From contig ML991781.1 of the NCBI GenBank assembly GCA_010094025.1, forward strand, positions 434,001 through 498,000: a stretch of 64,000 bases of DNA. The letters run 5' to 3'. A program made the position numbers and the translations under genes. This DNA comes from Viridothelium virens (lineage: Eukaryota; Ascomycota; Dothideomycetes; Trypetheliales; Trypetheliaceae). Under the pieces are notes generated by a model, which worked only from the letters and a program-made list of their open reading frames with translations, did no database searches and was not told the origin of the DNA. This document shows, one piece after another, positions 50,401 through 61,978 of this stretch; position 1 is the first letter of the stretch; each line of letters opens with the position of its first letter.

Positions 50401-52131
50401 ATGGACTCCGAGGATGAAGTAATCAGCGTTGCCTCGAGTGAGGAGATGATGGAGGACCAGGATAGCGATCTTAGCATGGGTGGGGATTGTGAGTCAACTC
50501 CAGCCTCTAACCATCAATCTTTCAGCATACTCATGACACATAATAGACTCGGATGTTGACCTCGACGTTGACGATCCAGATGTTGGCTTCGAGACCCAAG
50601 ACAAAGACATAAAACCCAAACGAAGGCCATACGAAGTGGAATTCAATATTTACGGTCCCGCAGATATACAGTCTCACCAAGATCAGCAAATCGATGAAGT
50701 CTCTGCCATACTTGGCCAACCACCAGAAGCCACCGCAATCCTCCTAAGACACACTCGATGGAATAAAGAACGGCTCATTGAAATATATATGGACAAGCAA
50801 GACACTCTGCTCGAAGAGGCAGGTCTTGGGAAGTCATTAGCAAAGCTGCCAGAACTGAAGAAAGTCAAAGGCTTCGTCTGCGAGATCTGCTGCGAGGACG
50901 GTCCTGATCTCAAGACCTTTTCCATGAAATGTGGCCACAGATTTTGCCTGGATTGCTATAGGCAGTATCTCGCCCAGAAAATCCAGGAAGAAGGCGAAGC
51001 GGCTCGGATAAAGTGTCCCGGCGATGGGTGCAACAAGATAGTTGACTCCAAATCCCTTGATCTCTTAGTGACTGAAGATCTGAAAGACAGGTTTGTCTTA
51101 TAGTATCTCCTGTCACAGTTCCTACTAATTGCTGCATCAGGTATCAAGTGTTGCTAACGCGAACCTATGTTGACGACAAAGAAAACCTCAAATGGTGCCC
51201 AGCGCCAAACTGTGAATACGCAGTCGATTGTCGTGTGAAACAGCGCGACCTTAACAAAACCGTTCCTACCGTACACTGCACCTGTGGACACCACTTTTGC
51301 TTTGGATGCACATTGAACGATCACCAGCCTGCACCATGCTCGTTGGTGAAGAAGTGGCTGAAGAAATGCGAGGATGACTCTGAGACAGCTAATTGGATCT
51401 CAGCAAACACGAAAGAATGTCCTAAGTGCCACTCCACCATCGAAAAGAATGGTGGCTGCAACCACATGACCTGCCGCAAGTGCAAACACGAGTTTTGCTG
51501 GATGTGCATGGGCGTCTGGTCTGAACACGGCACGAGCTGGTACAACTGCAACAGATTCGAAGAAAAGAGCGGATCTGAGGCGCGAGACGCCCAAGCCAAG
51601 TCCCGGCAGTCGTTGGAGCGCTACCTCCACTATTACAATAGGTATGCGAACCACGAGCAGTCGGCCAAGCTCGACAAGGACATCTACCTCAAGACAGAGA
51701 AGAAGATGACGCAGCTGCAATCCAGCTCAGGCATGTCCTGGATCGAAGTGCAGTTCCTCGACGCCGCGTCGCAGGCGCTGCAGCAGTGCCGGCAGACGCT
51801 GAAATGGACGTACGCATTCGCGTACTACCTCGCGCGCAACAACCTGACGGAGATCTTCGAGGACAACCAGAAGGACCTCGAGCTCGCGGTCGAGAACCTG
51901 AGCGAGATGTTCGAGAAGCCGACGGACCAGCTGTCCGGGCTGAAGGTGGAGATGATGGACAAGACGGCGTACTGCACGCGCCGGCGGATCATCCTGCTGA
52001 GCGACACGGCGGAGAATCTCAAGAACGGTGGGGCTCACTCTCTTCGCTTGCGTCCGGGATCGTTTGACTGATTCGAGAAATTGCTTTTTCTGTGCGCTGC
52101 AGGTTCCTGGCACTTTAATGTCGAGCTATGA
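50401..52131 (+). CDS. Ariadne-type RING-between-RING E3 ubiquitin ligase
   Basis: Exons 50401-50488, 50547-51090, 51141-52027 and 52103-52131 give 515 residues. Ariadne ligases take ubiquitin from an E2 onto a RING2 cysteine and, in animals, act with neddylated cullins. Evidence: an acidic N-terminus (VDLDVDDPDVGF); a UBA-like segment (EVSAILGQPPEATAILLRH); RING1 (CEICCEDG, CGHRFCLDCYRQYL, CPGDGC); IBR (KWCPAPNCEYAVDC, CTCGHHFCFGC); RING2 (ECPKCHSTIEKNGGCNHMTC with the presumed catalytic Cys in GGCNHMTC, then FCWMCMGVW); and the helical Ariadne domain (YLHYYNRYANHEQSAK, LKWTYAFAYYL). The 29-nt last exon encodes GSWHFNVEL. GC content jumps after about 51700. Confidence 0.94.
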
Positions 52132-53326
52132 GGATGGCATGACCTTCCTTTTTTTTTCCGGACTAGAACGGCACGGTTCTCTCATGACTTCTTGTTTCCT
52201 CTAATGGCGGGTCTATCCGAAACGCGGCCCGGGCCAGGCCAGTAGCTCTTGCGGGATTGAGAATTGCTTCTCGGTTCCACGATGTCCCGGGATTGCCTTG
52301 ATTGCTGGATGGCACATGTTTCCCGTGTGTCACGAAGAGGAAATACTGGTGCCGGTATCCGAAGCGACGTCCATCACGTTGTCATGCACGCATTAGGTCT
52401 CGAGCGAGTTTAAAGGCGAATTTCGAGCGGGGTTGTTTGTGCTATCTACCAGATTTGTGGGCGTATAGAGTGGGTAAGGGAAATAGGCAGGGTGCGGCTT
52501 TCGGCTGACAGGATGATTGGCGCATGAAAGCATGAGCAGACGGGGACGCAATGCTGGTGTAGGCATCTTACCGGCGGTTCTTTGCTCATCTCGTATGCTG
52601 TGAATGTTACATAAAGGTCAATTCATGCGTTGAGTCTCGACCCTGACAGATCATTTAGAACTTCCAAGTTGTCTACTACATTACTATGCGATCGCGATCC
52701 AATACGGCAGGATAGCGGAGCATTACGAAAAGTGGGCGCTCAAGCATCAGACTTTGTCTGCATCCGGCCAAAGAAACCCAAATCATAGTGAATCATCATG
52801 AGCAAGCGAGGGCGTGCCATGTTCCCTGGCAGTTTACTAGACTATGATACGTCAAAGATGCTTGTCGGGATCTGCTAATCTAGCTTAGCTGTGCAGGCAT
52901 GTCGAAACCGCCATCTGTCTGGGGATCAAGGTCTTGTAACCATTCCTATTTCAGAAGTATTCGAAGCTTCGGTAGTGCCCATCACCTCCACTTTATCCAG
53001 GATCCGCGCACCTTGCTCGTTTTTCATAAAAGTCTAATACTGATGTACTCGGAAATGTGTGCATCCGCACCCGTTGCACGGGTTTGCAAGACCGTGTCGT
53101 AACCGAGCAGTGGCCTGAATTACCTTGGGCATGGCCGGTTCACCGGAGACCGGAACGAGTTGTTGGCAAGGAAGGCATAGTTCCCTGTTACCGGATACAG
53201 AGCTACTGTTGTTATATGGGCAAAGGGACGCTTGTTGCGAGAATATCAGCCATTCAGTAAGTAGGTTTCTTCGTTCAGCCAGCCAGTGCCTGAATTCAAA
53301 TTTCTATCACTCCACGGACTCTCATT
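52132..53326. other. Intergenic between the RBR ligase and the P450
   Basis: About 1.2 kb. Only short frames without family resemblance on either strand; no repeat or RNA gene is seen. Confidence 0.45.
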
Positions 53327-54968
53327 ATGGCTTCATCAGACCCTTTATTCGAGCTTCCAGTCTTTCACATTCCAGTTGATACTGGTCTCTTATTCAGATT
53401 TCTCGGCGTTGTAGCCTTTCTTGTCCTCATTATCGGATATGCCGTGGTCATCAACCGTGAGAAGTTGCATCCGGAGTTTGAAACAATTGGGTTCGAAAAG
53501 GGCAGCATTTCATTCAGCAAAGCGAAAAACGACTTCGTAGCGCAGGGGCGAGAATTACTCTTTGCAGGTCTGCGAAAATTCCAGGGCCCCTTTCAGGTTA
53601 TCTCGGCCTCAGGACCCACAATTGTTTTTCCCAGTCGATATGCAAACGAGCTGAAGAAGCATGACAAGAATTTGAGCTTTGATGGATTTATTAAACGAGA
53701 GTTCTTTCCACATGTTCCAGGCTTTGAAGGACCTGGAGTTTCTGTGCATAGCAGGATCATCCAAGATTCAGTTCGAACCAAGCTGACTCAGTCACTGAAC
53801 CTCATCACCAAAGACTTATGCGACGAGACTGAATCCACACTCCATGACATGTTTGGTGAAAGCCAGGACTGGAATTCGTGCTATTTCCAGCGCATCTGTC
53901 CCGACCTTGTTGCACGCCTTTCATCACGCGTCTTCTTGGGCCCTGTCGTGGCTCGCAACAAGGAATGGCTTCAAATTGCGGTCGATTACACGATCAGTCT
54001 GATGAAAGCACAAAGAGTATTGCGCCTTTGGCCATCTCTTCTTGTACCACTCGTTCATCACTTCATTCCCGAATGCCGCGAACTGCGAACTCAGAGCCAA
54101 GCAGGCCGACGGATCATAGATGGCGAGATCAAGCGCCGGCGGGTCAAGTGGGCAGAGGACATCAAGAATGGCAGAAAAGTCTCCAAGACGGCTGATTCAT
54201 TGGGATGGATGCAAGAGATGAGCCAAGGACGACCGTTTGATATGGCTGCTGGGCAGCTAGGGTTGACCTTCGCGGCCATTCATACCACGAGTGACCTTCT
54301 CACTAAAGTCTTGTTCCAATTATGCAAAAAACCTAAATATATTCAGGCGCTTAGGGAGGAGATGATCTCGGTCCTTAGCAAGGATGGATGGAAGAAGACG
54401 AGTCTTTATCAGATGAAGTTACTGGATAGCACCTTGAAGGAGACTCAGAGACTGGAACCTCCCTCCATAGGTAAGCTTCTCATCGAGGCGTAACGTATAG
54501 GAAGACAAGCTTACGACCTGTAAAACAGTCACCTCCGCGCGAGTTGCGATGACGCCTGTCATCCTTGATGGCAGGAAAATTCCTGAGGGGACTCACCTAA
54601 AGGTTGTGACCGATGCCAATTATGATGCCGACATCTATCCCGATCCTGAAACTTTTGATCCATATCGCTTTCTGAAGCTTCGCGAGCAGCCCGGTCAGGA
54701 GAACAATTGGCAATTTGTCACTCCATGTCCGGAGTCTCTTGGCTTTGGCCACGGCGTGCATGCCTGTCCCGGCCGCTTTTTTGCTTCCAATGAAGTGAAG
54801 ATCGCACTTTGCTGGATGCTGTTGAAATATGATTGGAGATTGGAAGAAGGCACAACCCCGCAAAATATCTGGGTTGGGACAGAGGTCATCGCCGATCCAA
54901 ATTTGAAAGTAATGTACCGGCGTCGAACGGAAGAGATTGATCTGGTGGGATTGCTTGACAAGGAATAA
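53327..54968 (+). CDS. Cytochrome P450 monooxygenase, microsomal type
   Basis: Exons 53327-54470 and 54529-54968 give 527 residues. Evidence: an N-terminal membrane anchor (FLGVVAFLVLIIGYAVVI), a helix-I region GLTFAAIHTTSDLLTKVLF, the K-helix ExxR in LKETQRLEPPS, the PERF-like FDPYRFLKLRE, and the haem loop FGHGVHACPGRFFAS with the Cys ligand. The AAIHTTS helix-I form, lacking the usual acidic residue, is common in fungal P450s related to the ent-kaurene oxidase and trichothecene/alkaloid oxygenase groups. The substrate is unknown. No synthase gene (PKS, NRPS, terpene cyclase) is adjacent, so it is probably a stand-alone enzyme. All key P450 motifs are intact. Confidence 0.92.
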
Positions 54969-55253
54969 AAGTAATGCCTGGGGTAAGTCAATTGTACGGC
55001 AGTTTTGGCTATTCATAAGTACATTTTCGAAAGGAACCCGAGGGCAGGAAGTCCCGTGATTCCAGAACAAAATTCTGAGGATTACACAAGCATGTATAGG
55101 CTTGTCTATATGAAATTGAATAACAATGAGAATCTTAGTACAATACAAACCCATAAGTTAATATACAAGTGCTCACCTGTAACACGATCCAACGAGTTCT
55201 TTGAGTCCAGCCAAACCAGCAAGCAAATCCACAAAATTCCTTTTCCTATCCAT

Positions 55254-56771
55254 CTATAAGAACTTCTTCGGTGCATTAGCTCGACGTCTCTTATACACGA
55301 TATAGCTCCCCGCCAGCATGACCTGAAACGCGATAACCACAAACAGGAAGAAGCCCATCCGCGGCGCCGACGACGAAATCACTATGGAAAACCACAACGT
55401 TAGCACATCTCTTCGCCAGAAACCAATGTACAGAATAGCAATGAAGAAGAGCTAAGAGAAGAAAGGAAAGGAAAGGAAAGGAAAGGAAAGGAAAGGAAAG
55501 GAAAGGGAAAGTAAAAAAAAAAGAAAAAAGAAACACTCACTCCCCGGCAAACTCCCCATCAAGCCCTCCCTCGTCTCCCGAATGCTCGAATGTAGATTCG
55601 CCAAATGCTCGCTATAGTCCTTCCCCTCGACATCGCGCTTGATGTCAGTGACAGCGCGCTCGATGCTCTCGACGCGCTTGGCGACATCGTCCAGCTTCGC
55701 GTGGCTGCCGCTGCCGCTGCTCTGCTGCGTCGACTGCACCGCGCGCACCTGCTGGATCAGCGAGCCGTGCCGCTCGTCGAGGCTCTGCACGAGCTGCTGC
55801 AGCTGCGAGGCGAGCGACTCCGTCTGTTGCGTGAGGTGTTGGAGGCGGGAGTTGACGTCCGTGAGATCGATGTTGGCGGGGGCGGCTTGGTTTTGTTGTT
55901 GCTGTTGCGAAGGGGGTTGTGAGGCGGGAGGAGGCTGTTGCTGCTGGGACGGAGGTTGCTGTTGTTGTTGTTGTTGTTGAGGGGAGGAGGTGGAGGAGAG
56001 GGTGAATTTGCTGACTTCGAAGGAGTCAGGGGTTTCGGCGCTGCCGGCGGTGATGCCGAAGTAGTAGCCTCCGTGGGGGAGGTTGACCTGATCCATGGAT
56101 TAGATAATGCTGTAATCTCGTTTCGAATGAGAGATGTGATATCGTACCTTGTCACTCGCAAAGCAGACCTTGTCGTCCACGGAAACTTTCAGTCCGCCGT
56201 TTGTGCTTTGGACCTTCAGATTGCTGAACCGGCCTAGATTTCTGTATGGATAATCGCAGTGCCCAAAAGCTAGACTATCAACGCTGGTATGGCTTTTATA
56301 GTCGACGCCTCCATCATTCAAAAACCCCCTCAGCCCACCTCCTCTGCCTCCGTACTGATCCAACATCAACGCCAGCCCATCGAACGGCCCCGTTGTATAG
56401 ACACTACTTCTGCCCACTGCTTGTTCTCCATTCTTTACGAACCACAGTTGTAGATTACCACCTCCCCGTTCCGGCCCTGAGGCGCGAAACTCGAGACTCG
56501 CCGTCCACTCTGGATAGTCGGCAGGTGAATCTGTCCAAAGAGCGCCTCGTCGATTGCCGGGATACGGAGGCGTGAGCATCACACGATCTGAGAGAACCTG
56601 AGGATCGCCGCCTTCGCCGGAAATGTGGAAATTGGGGATGACTTGGCCGCCGGGAGAGAGAGGTTCTTTGTGACCGAAACTGAGAGAGTCGATGAAGGAG
56701 TCGGCGGAGGAGAGGGAGGCTGAGAAAAGGAAATAGGCGACAAGCCGTATGCTCCATATTGAGCGTACCAT
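55254..56771 (-). CDS. ER-Golgi L-type lectin cargo receptor (Emp47/ERGIC-53-like)
   Basis: Exons 56771-56148, 56087-55541 and 55381-55254 give 432 residues. It is a type I membrane protein that would bind glycoprotein cargo in the early secretory pathway. Evidence: a signal peptide (SIRLVAYFLFSASLSSADS); an L-type lectin domain at about residues 25-235 (SFGHKEPLSPGG, GALWTDSPADYPEWTASLEF, GLALMLDQYGGRG, GFLNDGGVDYK, YYFGITAGSAETPDSFEV); a Gln/Pro-rich linker; a coiled coil (SRLQHLTQQTESLASQLQQL); a membrane segment (MGFFLFVVIAFQVMLAGSYI); and a cytosolic tail RRRANAPKKFL with a C-terminal KKxx dilysine COPI retrieval signal. The last exon, which carries both membrane anchor and KKFL, lies beyond a 159-nt intron containing a microsatellite. 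Confidence 0.92.
55461..55505 (+). repeat. (GAAAG)9 pentanucleotide microsatellite
   Basis: Nine perfect tandem GAAAG units lie inside the second intron of the cargo-lectin gene. On the coding strand they read CTTTC, a polypyrimidine run 75-120 nt upstream of the acceptor. Likely length-polymorphic. Confidence 0.97.
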
Positions 56772-57293
56772 TTTGTAGAATGCGTATGGGGGTCAGTTGC
56801 GAGCTGACCAGGACCAGAAAGTAGTGGACGAGTCAAGATAAATTATGTAGGTGAAGGATAGGAGTCTGGTATTGATGATTGGTAGTGCAGCACCCTCGGG
56901 GATGTTGTCAGATGGTATCAGGAGTGAATTCGAATTAATTGGACCTTGGAGGTCGTCGCTGATCCAGACAAGTTCGTACAATAAGTGTAATGCCAGCGAC
57001 CACCGTAACAGCAATGATACAGTTCCGAATTTCTTTGACTATGTCGACAGCGGCCGACGGAACTCTTATCTCGTGAAAATGAACGGCTTCGTGAGTGACA
57101 TGAACGGAACCGGCGTGGTTCAGCTTGAAATTTTCCATTTATATCTGGAGATTGTTGCTACGTTTATTGCATCCAGGTGTTGTCGAGCTCTGGGGTCGGC
57201 GCACTCCGATTGGCTGAACGCGTTTCTACCTTACTCTAGCATGCATCTCCTCTTCGCCTTCGTCGACATCACCGCAACCACCATCACTTCACC
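56772..57293. other. Bidirectional promoter of the cargo lectin and prohibitin-2 genes
   Basis: Head-to-head spacer. Short frames only; no coding feature is seen. Confidence 0.5.
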
Positions 57294-58379
57294 ATGTCCG
57301 GACCTAGCCCCCAGGAGACGTGGCGCAGATTAAACCAGGGCCTTCAGCAAGCCCAACGTCGATTCGGTCAGGGAGGTGGTGGACCAGGACCACGAGGTGC
57401 CTTTGGAGGAGTTGCAGGCCTACTTCTGCTGGGAGGAGGAGCATGGTTTTTCTCGAATGCGCTTTACAACGGTATGTTTCGTCTGTGATGGTATACAAGA
57501 GTGCGCTGACAATATCAGTTGATGGTGGTCACAGAGCTATCAAATATACCAGAGTAGGAGGTGTACAGAAGGAAATCTACAGCGAAGGTATGACAATTAG
57601 TTCTGGACATGTAGAATTTTCTTCTGACAATATGTCCAGGAACTCACATCCGTATCCCTTGGTTTGAGTCTCCCGTCATTTACGATGTCCGCGCCAAACC
57701 TCGCAATGTCGCCTCTCTTACCGGCACCAAAGATCTCCAAATGGTAAACATAACATGCCGTGTCCTATCACGACCCCGAGTCGATGCCCTACCACAAATA
57801 TACCGCACACTAGGCGTTGATTACGACGAGCGAGTACTGCCCTCAATTGTGAACGAGGTGCTCAAAAGCGTGGTTGCCCAGTTCAATGCGAGTCAGTTGA
57901 TCACTCAACGTGAGAACGTGAGCAGACTGGTCAGAGACAACTTGGTGAAGAGAGCTGCGAGATTCAATATCATGCTGGATGATGTATCGTTGACAGTAAA
58001 CGTTCCTTCGCAAATCAAAAAAAGTCAATGCTAATATCCCGTTCAGCACCTTGCCTTCTCACCTGAGTTCACCGCCGCAGTCGAGGCCAAACAAGTCGCA
58101 CAACAAGAAGCTCAACGCGCTGCTTTCGTCGTTGATAAAGCTCGACAAGAAAAGCAAGCTATGGTTGTCCGCGCCACTGGTGAAGCCCGCTCTGCCGAGC
58201 TTATTGGCGATGCCATCAAGAAATCCCGCAGCTACGTTGACCTCAGAGAATTTGAGAATGCTAAGAATATTGCCACCATCTTGGAGCGCAGTCAGAATAA
58301 GGTGTATCTCGATGCAGGTGGATTAGGGCTCAACATCAGCCAAAGCAGCGCGGACAAAGCCAAGAGGGAAGGAAAGTGA
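57294..58379 (+). CDS. PHB2: Prohibitin-2
   Basis: Exons 57294-57471, 57519-57587, 57640-57995 and 58047-58379 give 311 residues. Prohibitins 1 and 2 form ring complexes in the mitochondrial inner membrane that stabilise newly made proteins and cristae. Evidence: a Gly-rich N-terminus and one membrane segment ([20 protein letters not shown]); the SPFH/PHB domain across junctions 1-3 ([70 protein letters not shown]); and a C-terminal coiled coil ([20 protein letters not shown]). YxEGTHxxIPW and the longer N-terminus mark Phb2 rather than Phb1. Length is normal and all three introns are about 50 nt. Confidence 0.95.
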
Positions 58380-58550
58380 ACAAGGTAGTAGGGCAAGGGG
58401 AGCTAAACAGGAGCACTCAAAACACCATGTATTACTTTCGGCTGTTAACGCTGCTTCAATGGGGCAGGAACTGTCCTCCTTTGTAAATATTGAGCGTGCA
58501 TGTAGGAACATGAATTTCGTCGCCTCTCTTAGTTTATCCTTATGTCCTCG

Positions 58551-59492
58551 CTATAGATATACTCTTCCCTCCATCACTTTTACAGCACTTCCTTCGAGAG
58601 TCACGTTTCCGATGCCTCCTACTTCTGTCATCGTAATCGTCAATCGAATCTCGCTCTTCCTGCCCATCTCGACCCCTTGCGTGACGCAATATTTGATCTT
58701 CTGTCCCCCAGCGTATTTCCCCTGCATAGAAAGAAAGGACGTCAGAGCACTGGCTGCGGAGCCTGTTGCAGGATCTTCCAAAATTCCCTTGATCAATCTA
58801 GTCCGCAGATTAACAGTGCCATCTTCCGACTCCGGCAACCGGACGTAATAGTAGCAGAGGCCGTGGAGGTCGCACCAGCCTTCGTCAAGCTCGACGTCGG
58901 CCATCTCAGAGCCTGTGCTGAGAGCGCCAAGCGCGTCTAAGTCTGGGAGCTGGATCAATGGGAAAGTCATTCCTTTGACGATGGAAAAGACAGGAAACTC
59001 TGGCGACAGATCGGTTTGCCCATTCCTTTTCAATGTGTGCAAAGCCGGCTGGATTCGGTAGAGATCTGAAACTCCCAATGTTGCCTGGTGAAGACGCACG
59101 TTGTGTGGGATTGACGCCGATGCTCTCTTATTTTCATATACAAGATCAACGGGTCCGGCTTTAATCGAGAATTTGCCTTGCGTCAGCGTGTTGGTGTCTT
59201 TGGCCAAGTCCCCAAGGGCGAAACAGGCTGTTCCAATCGTCGGATGCCCTGCAAATGGAATCTCGCGGTCCTTGGTAAAGATATCGACAGTCCAGTGATT
59301 TTGGGATCCTCCTTCCACTCTCTCATGGATAAAGGTAGTCTCCGAGTAATTGAACTCTCTTGCAATCCGCTGTTTCTGCTCCTGTGTGACCGACACGGAT
59401 TGGGGCACCTTCACGACGGCAAGAGGATTACCAGCGAATCTTGTCTGAGTGAAGACGTCCAATGTGACGTATTCTAAGCTTTGGTTACCCAT
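58551..59492 (-). CDS. PhzF-like isomerase/epimerase family protein
   Basis: A single exon encodes 313 residues. PhzF-fold proteins share a diaminopimelate-epimerase-like double barrel; bacterial PhzF isomerises a phenazine precursor, but most fungal members have no assigned substrate. Evidence: YVTLDVFTQTRFAGNPLAVV at the N-terminus, NYSETTFIH with the PhzF catalytic-type Glu in SETTF, IPFAGHPTIGTACFAL, and the second-lobe motif EDPATGSAASAL, all diagnostic of the family. Length matches the family norm. There is no phenazine pathway nearby, so the phenazine name should not be taken as a function. It is convergent with prohibitin-2, with 171 bp between stops. Confidence 0.93.
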   Translation of the reverse strand: MGNQSLEYVTLDVFTQTRFAGNPLAVVKVPQSVSVTQEQKQRIAREFNYSETTFIHERVEGGSQNHWTVDIFTKDREIPFAGHPTIGTACFALGDLAKDTNTLTQGKFSIKAGPVDLVYENKRASASIPHNVRLHQATLGVSDLYRIQPALHTLKRNGQTDLSPEFPVFSIVKGMTFPLIQLPDLDALGALSTGSEMADVELDEGWCDLHGLCYYYVRLPESEDGTVNLRTRLIKGILEDPATGSAASALTSFLSMQGKYAGGQKIKYCVTQGVEMGRKSEIRLTITMTEVGGIGNVTLEGSAVKVMEGRVYL

Positions 59493-60052
59493 ATTTTACC
59501 GACGATAGGAGAAAACACGGCCCCGACTTTCGGGGAGACGAAGTAATCAATGACTCAATTTCACTGAATGTGCAGTCTCTGTAGATGACTTTGAGAGTCT
59601 CTGATTGACTCGGAGACGAAATATCCTCCCTACCTCTTGTTTGTAAGAGTCATGATATGAAAATAGTCTACCCCATTTCCTCCCGCAGACATGGGAAGGC
59701 CAAAGGCCATGGCGTGGGACCACTAAGATTTAAGCGGTTGTGGAATTTGGTGAACCTTTGCCGATTGGGGGGTGGACCTTTAAAGCTTTCAAGAGCTTAC
59801 CTAAGTAGCGATCACGCAATATAAATTTTCGTACGATGCGAATACTCACTGTTTCTGCAGTGTTAACATATGTTCGCACTTGGTTTAAATAAGAATAAAG
59901 GTTGAAACGGGAGTATTTCGCCAGATGTTGGAGTGCTCAACAGATTTGCTATCAATTTCTGGAACCGAGAACTTAGAAGATCAGGTACTTGATGTAGAAC
60001 ATCTCCATCAACAGAGCTACCCATATATCTAACATTCTTATATCTTTTCCAC
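59493..60052. other. Divergent promoter of the PhzF-like and FMO genes
   Basis: No coding feature is seen. A 67-codon minus-strand frame at 59863-60066 is not protein-like. Confidence 0.45.
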
Positions 60053-61729
60053 ATGGCTCGTTTCATAGAGGACGAATCTCATATACCCGCCTTCCACATC
60101 CGATCAGTCGCCATCATTGGAGCCGGCCCATCAGGCGTTACAGCAGCAAAGTAGGTGCACATGGGGTCCGATCAATTCGGAACAAGCTATCAAGCTATTG
60201 AATATCTTTTCACATCTCGATCAGGTATCTACTTGCAGAGAAATGGTTTCATCGTATCGTCATCTTCGAGCAGAGGAACAATGTTGGCGGAATATGGAAC
60301 TACACTCCAGATGATGACCTAGCCAAAGCCGAGGCACAAGCTCAAAGCATTCCACAGACAAGTCCGATTGCACCACTAGAGAAGCCAGTATGGCGGCCGA
60401 GGGACGTTGGAAACCTATTTGGGAGTGTGGGAGAAAAAGAAGCCACTTTTGCTTCTGCTCTTTATGATGACTTGGAAAGCAACATTCCCAAAGAGTTGAT
60501 GGAGTACCCGGACTACCCCTTTAACCAAGATTTAGAGTTGTTCCCGGAACGAAAAGAAGTGTTGAACTATTTAGAGGACTATGCACAGGATGTTCGTCAT
60601 ATGATAAGATTCCAGACACAAATTCTCGACGTACGTAAATTGTCGAAGGATAGTTGGACCGTAAAGTCTCGAGAGCTGCGGAGCGGACAGGAGACAGATG
60701 AGCAGTACGATGCTGTTCTAATTGCCAGCGGCCATTTCAGTGTACCCTATGTTCCAGCAATAGATGGCCTGGAGGAATGGCATAAGAGATATCCGGAGTC
60801 CCTCAGTCATTCTAAATTTTACCGAAGACCAGACGACTACAAGGGAAAGGTGAGGAACCCAAGTACTACGAGTCAAATCCTCAGGCAACCTGCTGCAGCA
60901 GAGAGACTGACTGCTTCCCTAGAAGGTTATCGTAGTAGGGAATAGTGCCTCTGGCCTCGACATTGGAAGTCAAATCGCTACTGTCTGCCAGATCCCGCTC
61001 CTGGTCTCTCAGCGCTCTGAATCCTATCTTTCTCCAGGTGCTACGCCAGATAAATTGGAGCTACCAGAAATCGCCCGATTGGATGCCGCTGCTCGCACTG
61101 CTACCTTCTCAAATGGTCATGAAGAAGTTGGAATTGATGCAATACTCTTCTGCACCGGTTACTTCCACAGTCTTCCTTTCTTGTCGTCGGTCCAGCCGCC
61201 TTTAATCGGTGACGGCAGTCGAGTTCATAATCTGTATCAGCACATCTTTTGGCGTCCAGACCCAACTTTGGCATTTTTGGTCTTGAATCAAAAGGTCACA
61301 CCCTTTCCTGTTGCTCAGGCCCAGGCTGGAGTGGTATCACGCGTTTGGTCCAATCGACTAAGGCTGCCCGCCGAGAAGGATATGGAAAACTGGGAAGCCG
61401 CAGTGATCCGGGAGCGAGGGTCAGGGAAGATGTTTCATGTCCTGCAATACCCTAATGATGCTGGGTACATCAGTGGGCTGTGGGGCTGGGCTCAATCAGC
61501 GCACCGCAGAGAAGGTTTAGAGCGAGATGGTAACGGGAAAGAGACCCCTTGCTGGGGTTTGAGAGAATTCTGGCTGAGGGAGAGATTTCCTGTCATAAGG
61601 AAGGCATATCGAGCTGTTGGAGTATCCAGAATTCACATCAAGACTGTCGAGCAGCTTGGTTTTGACTTTGATGCTTTTTATAAAGGCGAGGATGGAGAGG
61701 CAACGGAAACACCCAAATCTTCGTTGTAG
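60053..61729 (+). CDS. Flavin-containing monooxygenase-like protein
   Basis: Exons 60053-60150, 60225-60849 and 60926-61729 give 508 residues. FMOs use FAD and NADPH to oxygenate nucleophilic N or S atoms or catalyse Baeyer-Villiger reactions. Evidence: the FAD loop VAIIGAGPSGVTAAKYL completed across junction 1; EQRNNVGGIWNYTPDD, the family GG-x-W block; VLIASGHFSVPYVPAIDGLE, close to the FMO ATG/GHF region; HSKFYRRPDDYKGKVIVVGN, leading into the NADP loop VVGNSASGLDIGSQI across junction 2; and FCTGYFHSLPFL. All dinucleotide-binding glycines are present, with SAS replacing the usual GxS in the NADP loop. It is convergent with a Zn2Cys6 regulator, a possible but unproven local controller. Confidence 0.92.
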
Positions 61730-61978
61730 ACACTATGTTGGCTGAACGTAGACATTTCATGACGTCGGTGAAGAGATTGCGCAGATGCATTGGGACAATT
61801 CTCATTAGGCGCTACCGGAAGCCTGAAAGAATGCAGCTCAAGGCCACGATTCGATCATTCCCTCGAGCGTGATTTTACCAATCAGAGAGTCGAATAACAC
61901 TGGATATTCGCTGAGAGCTGCTGCAGTGTATACATGCAGAGTCTCCCAAGATTCCCATTCGATGAAGGGTAAGATCAA

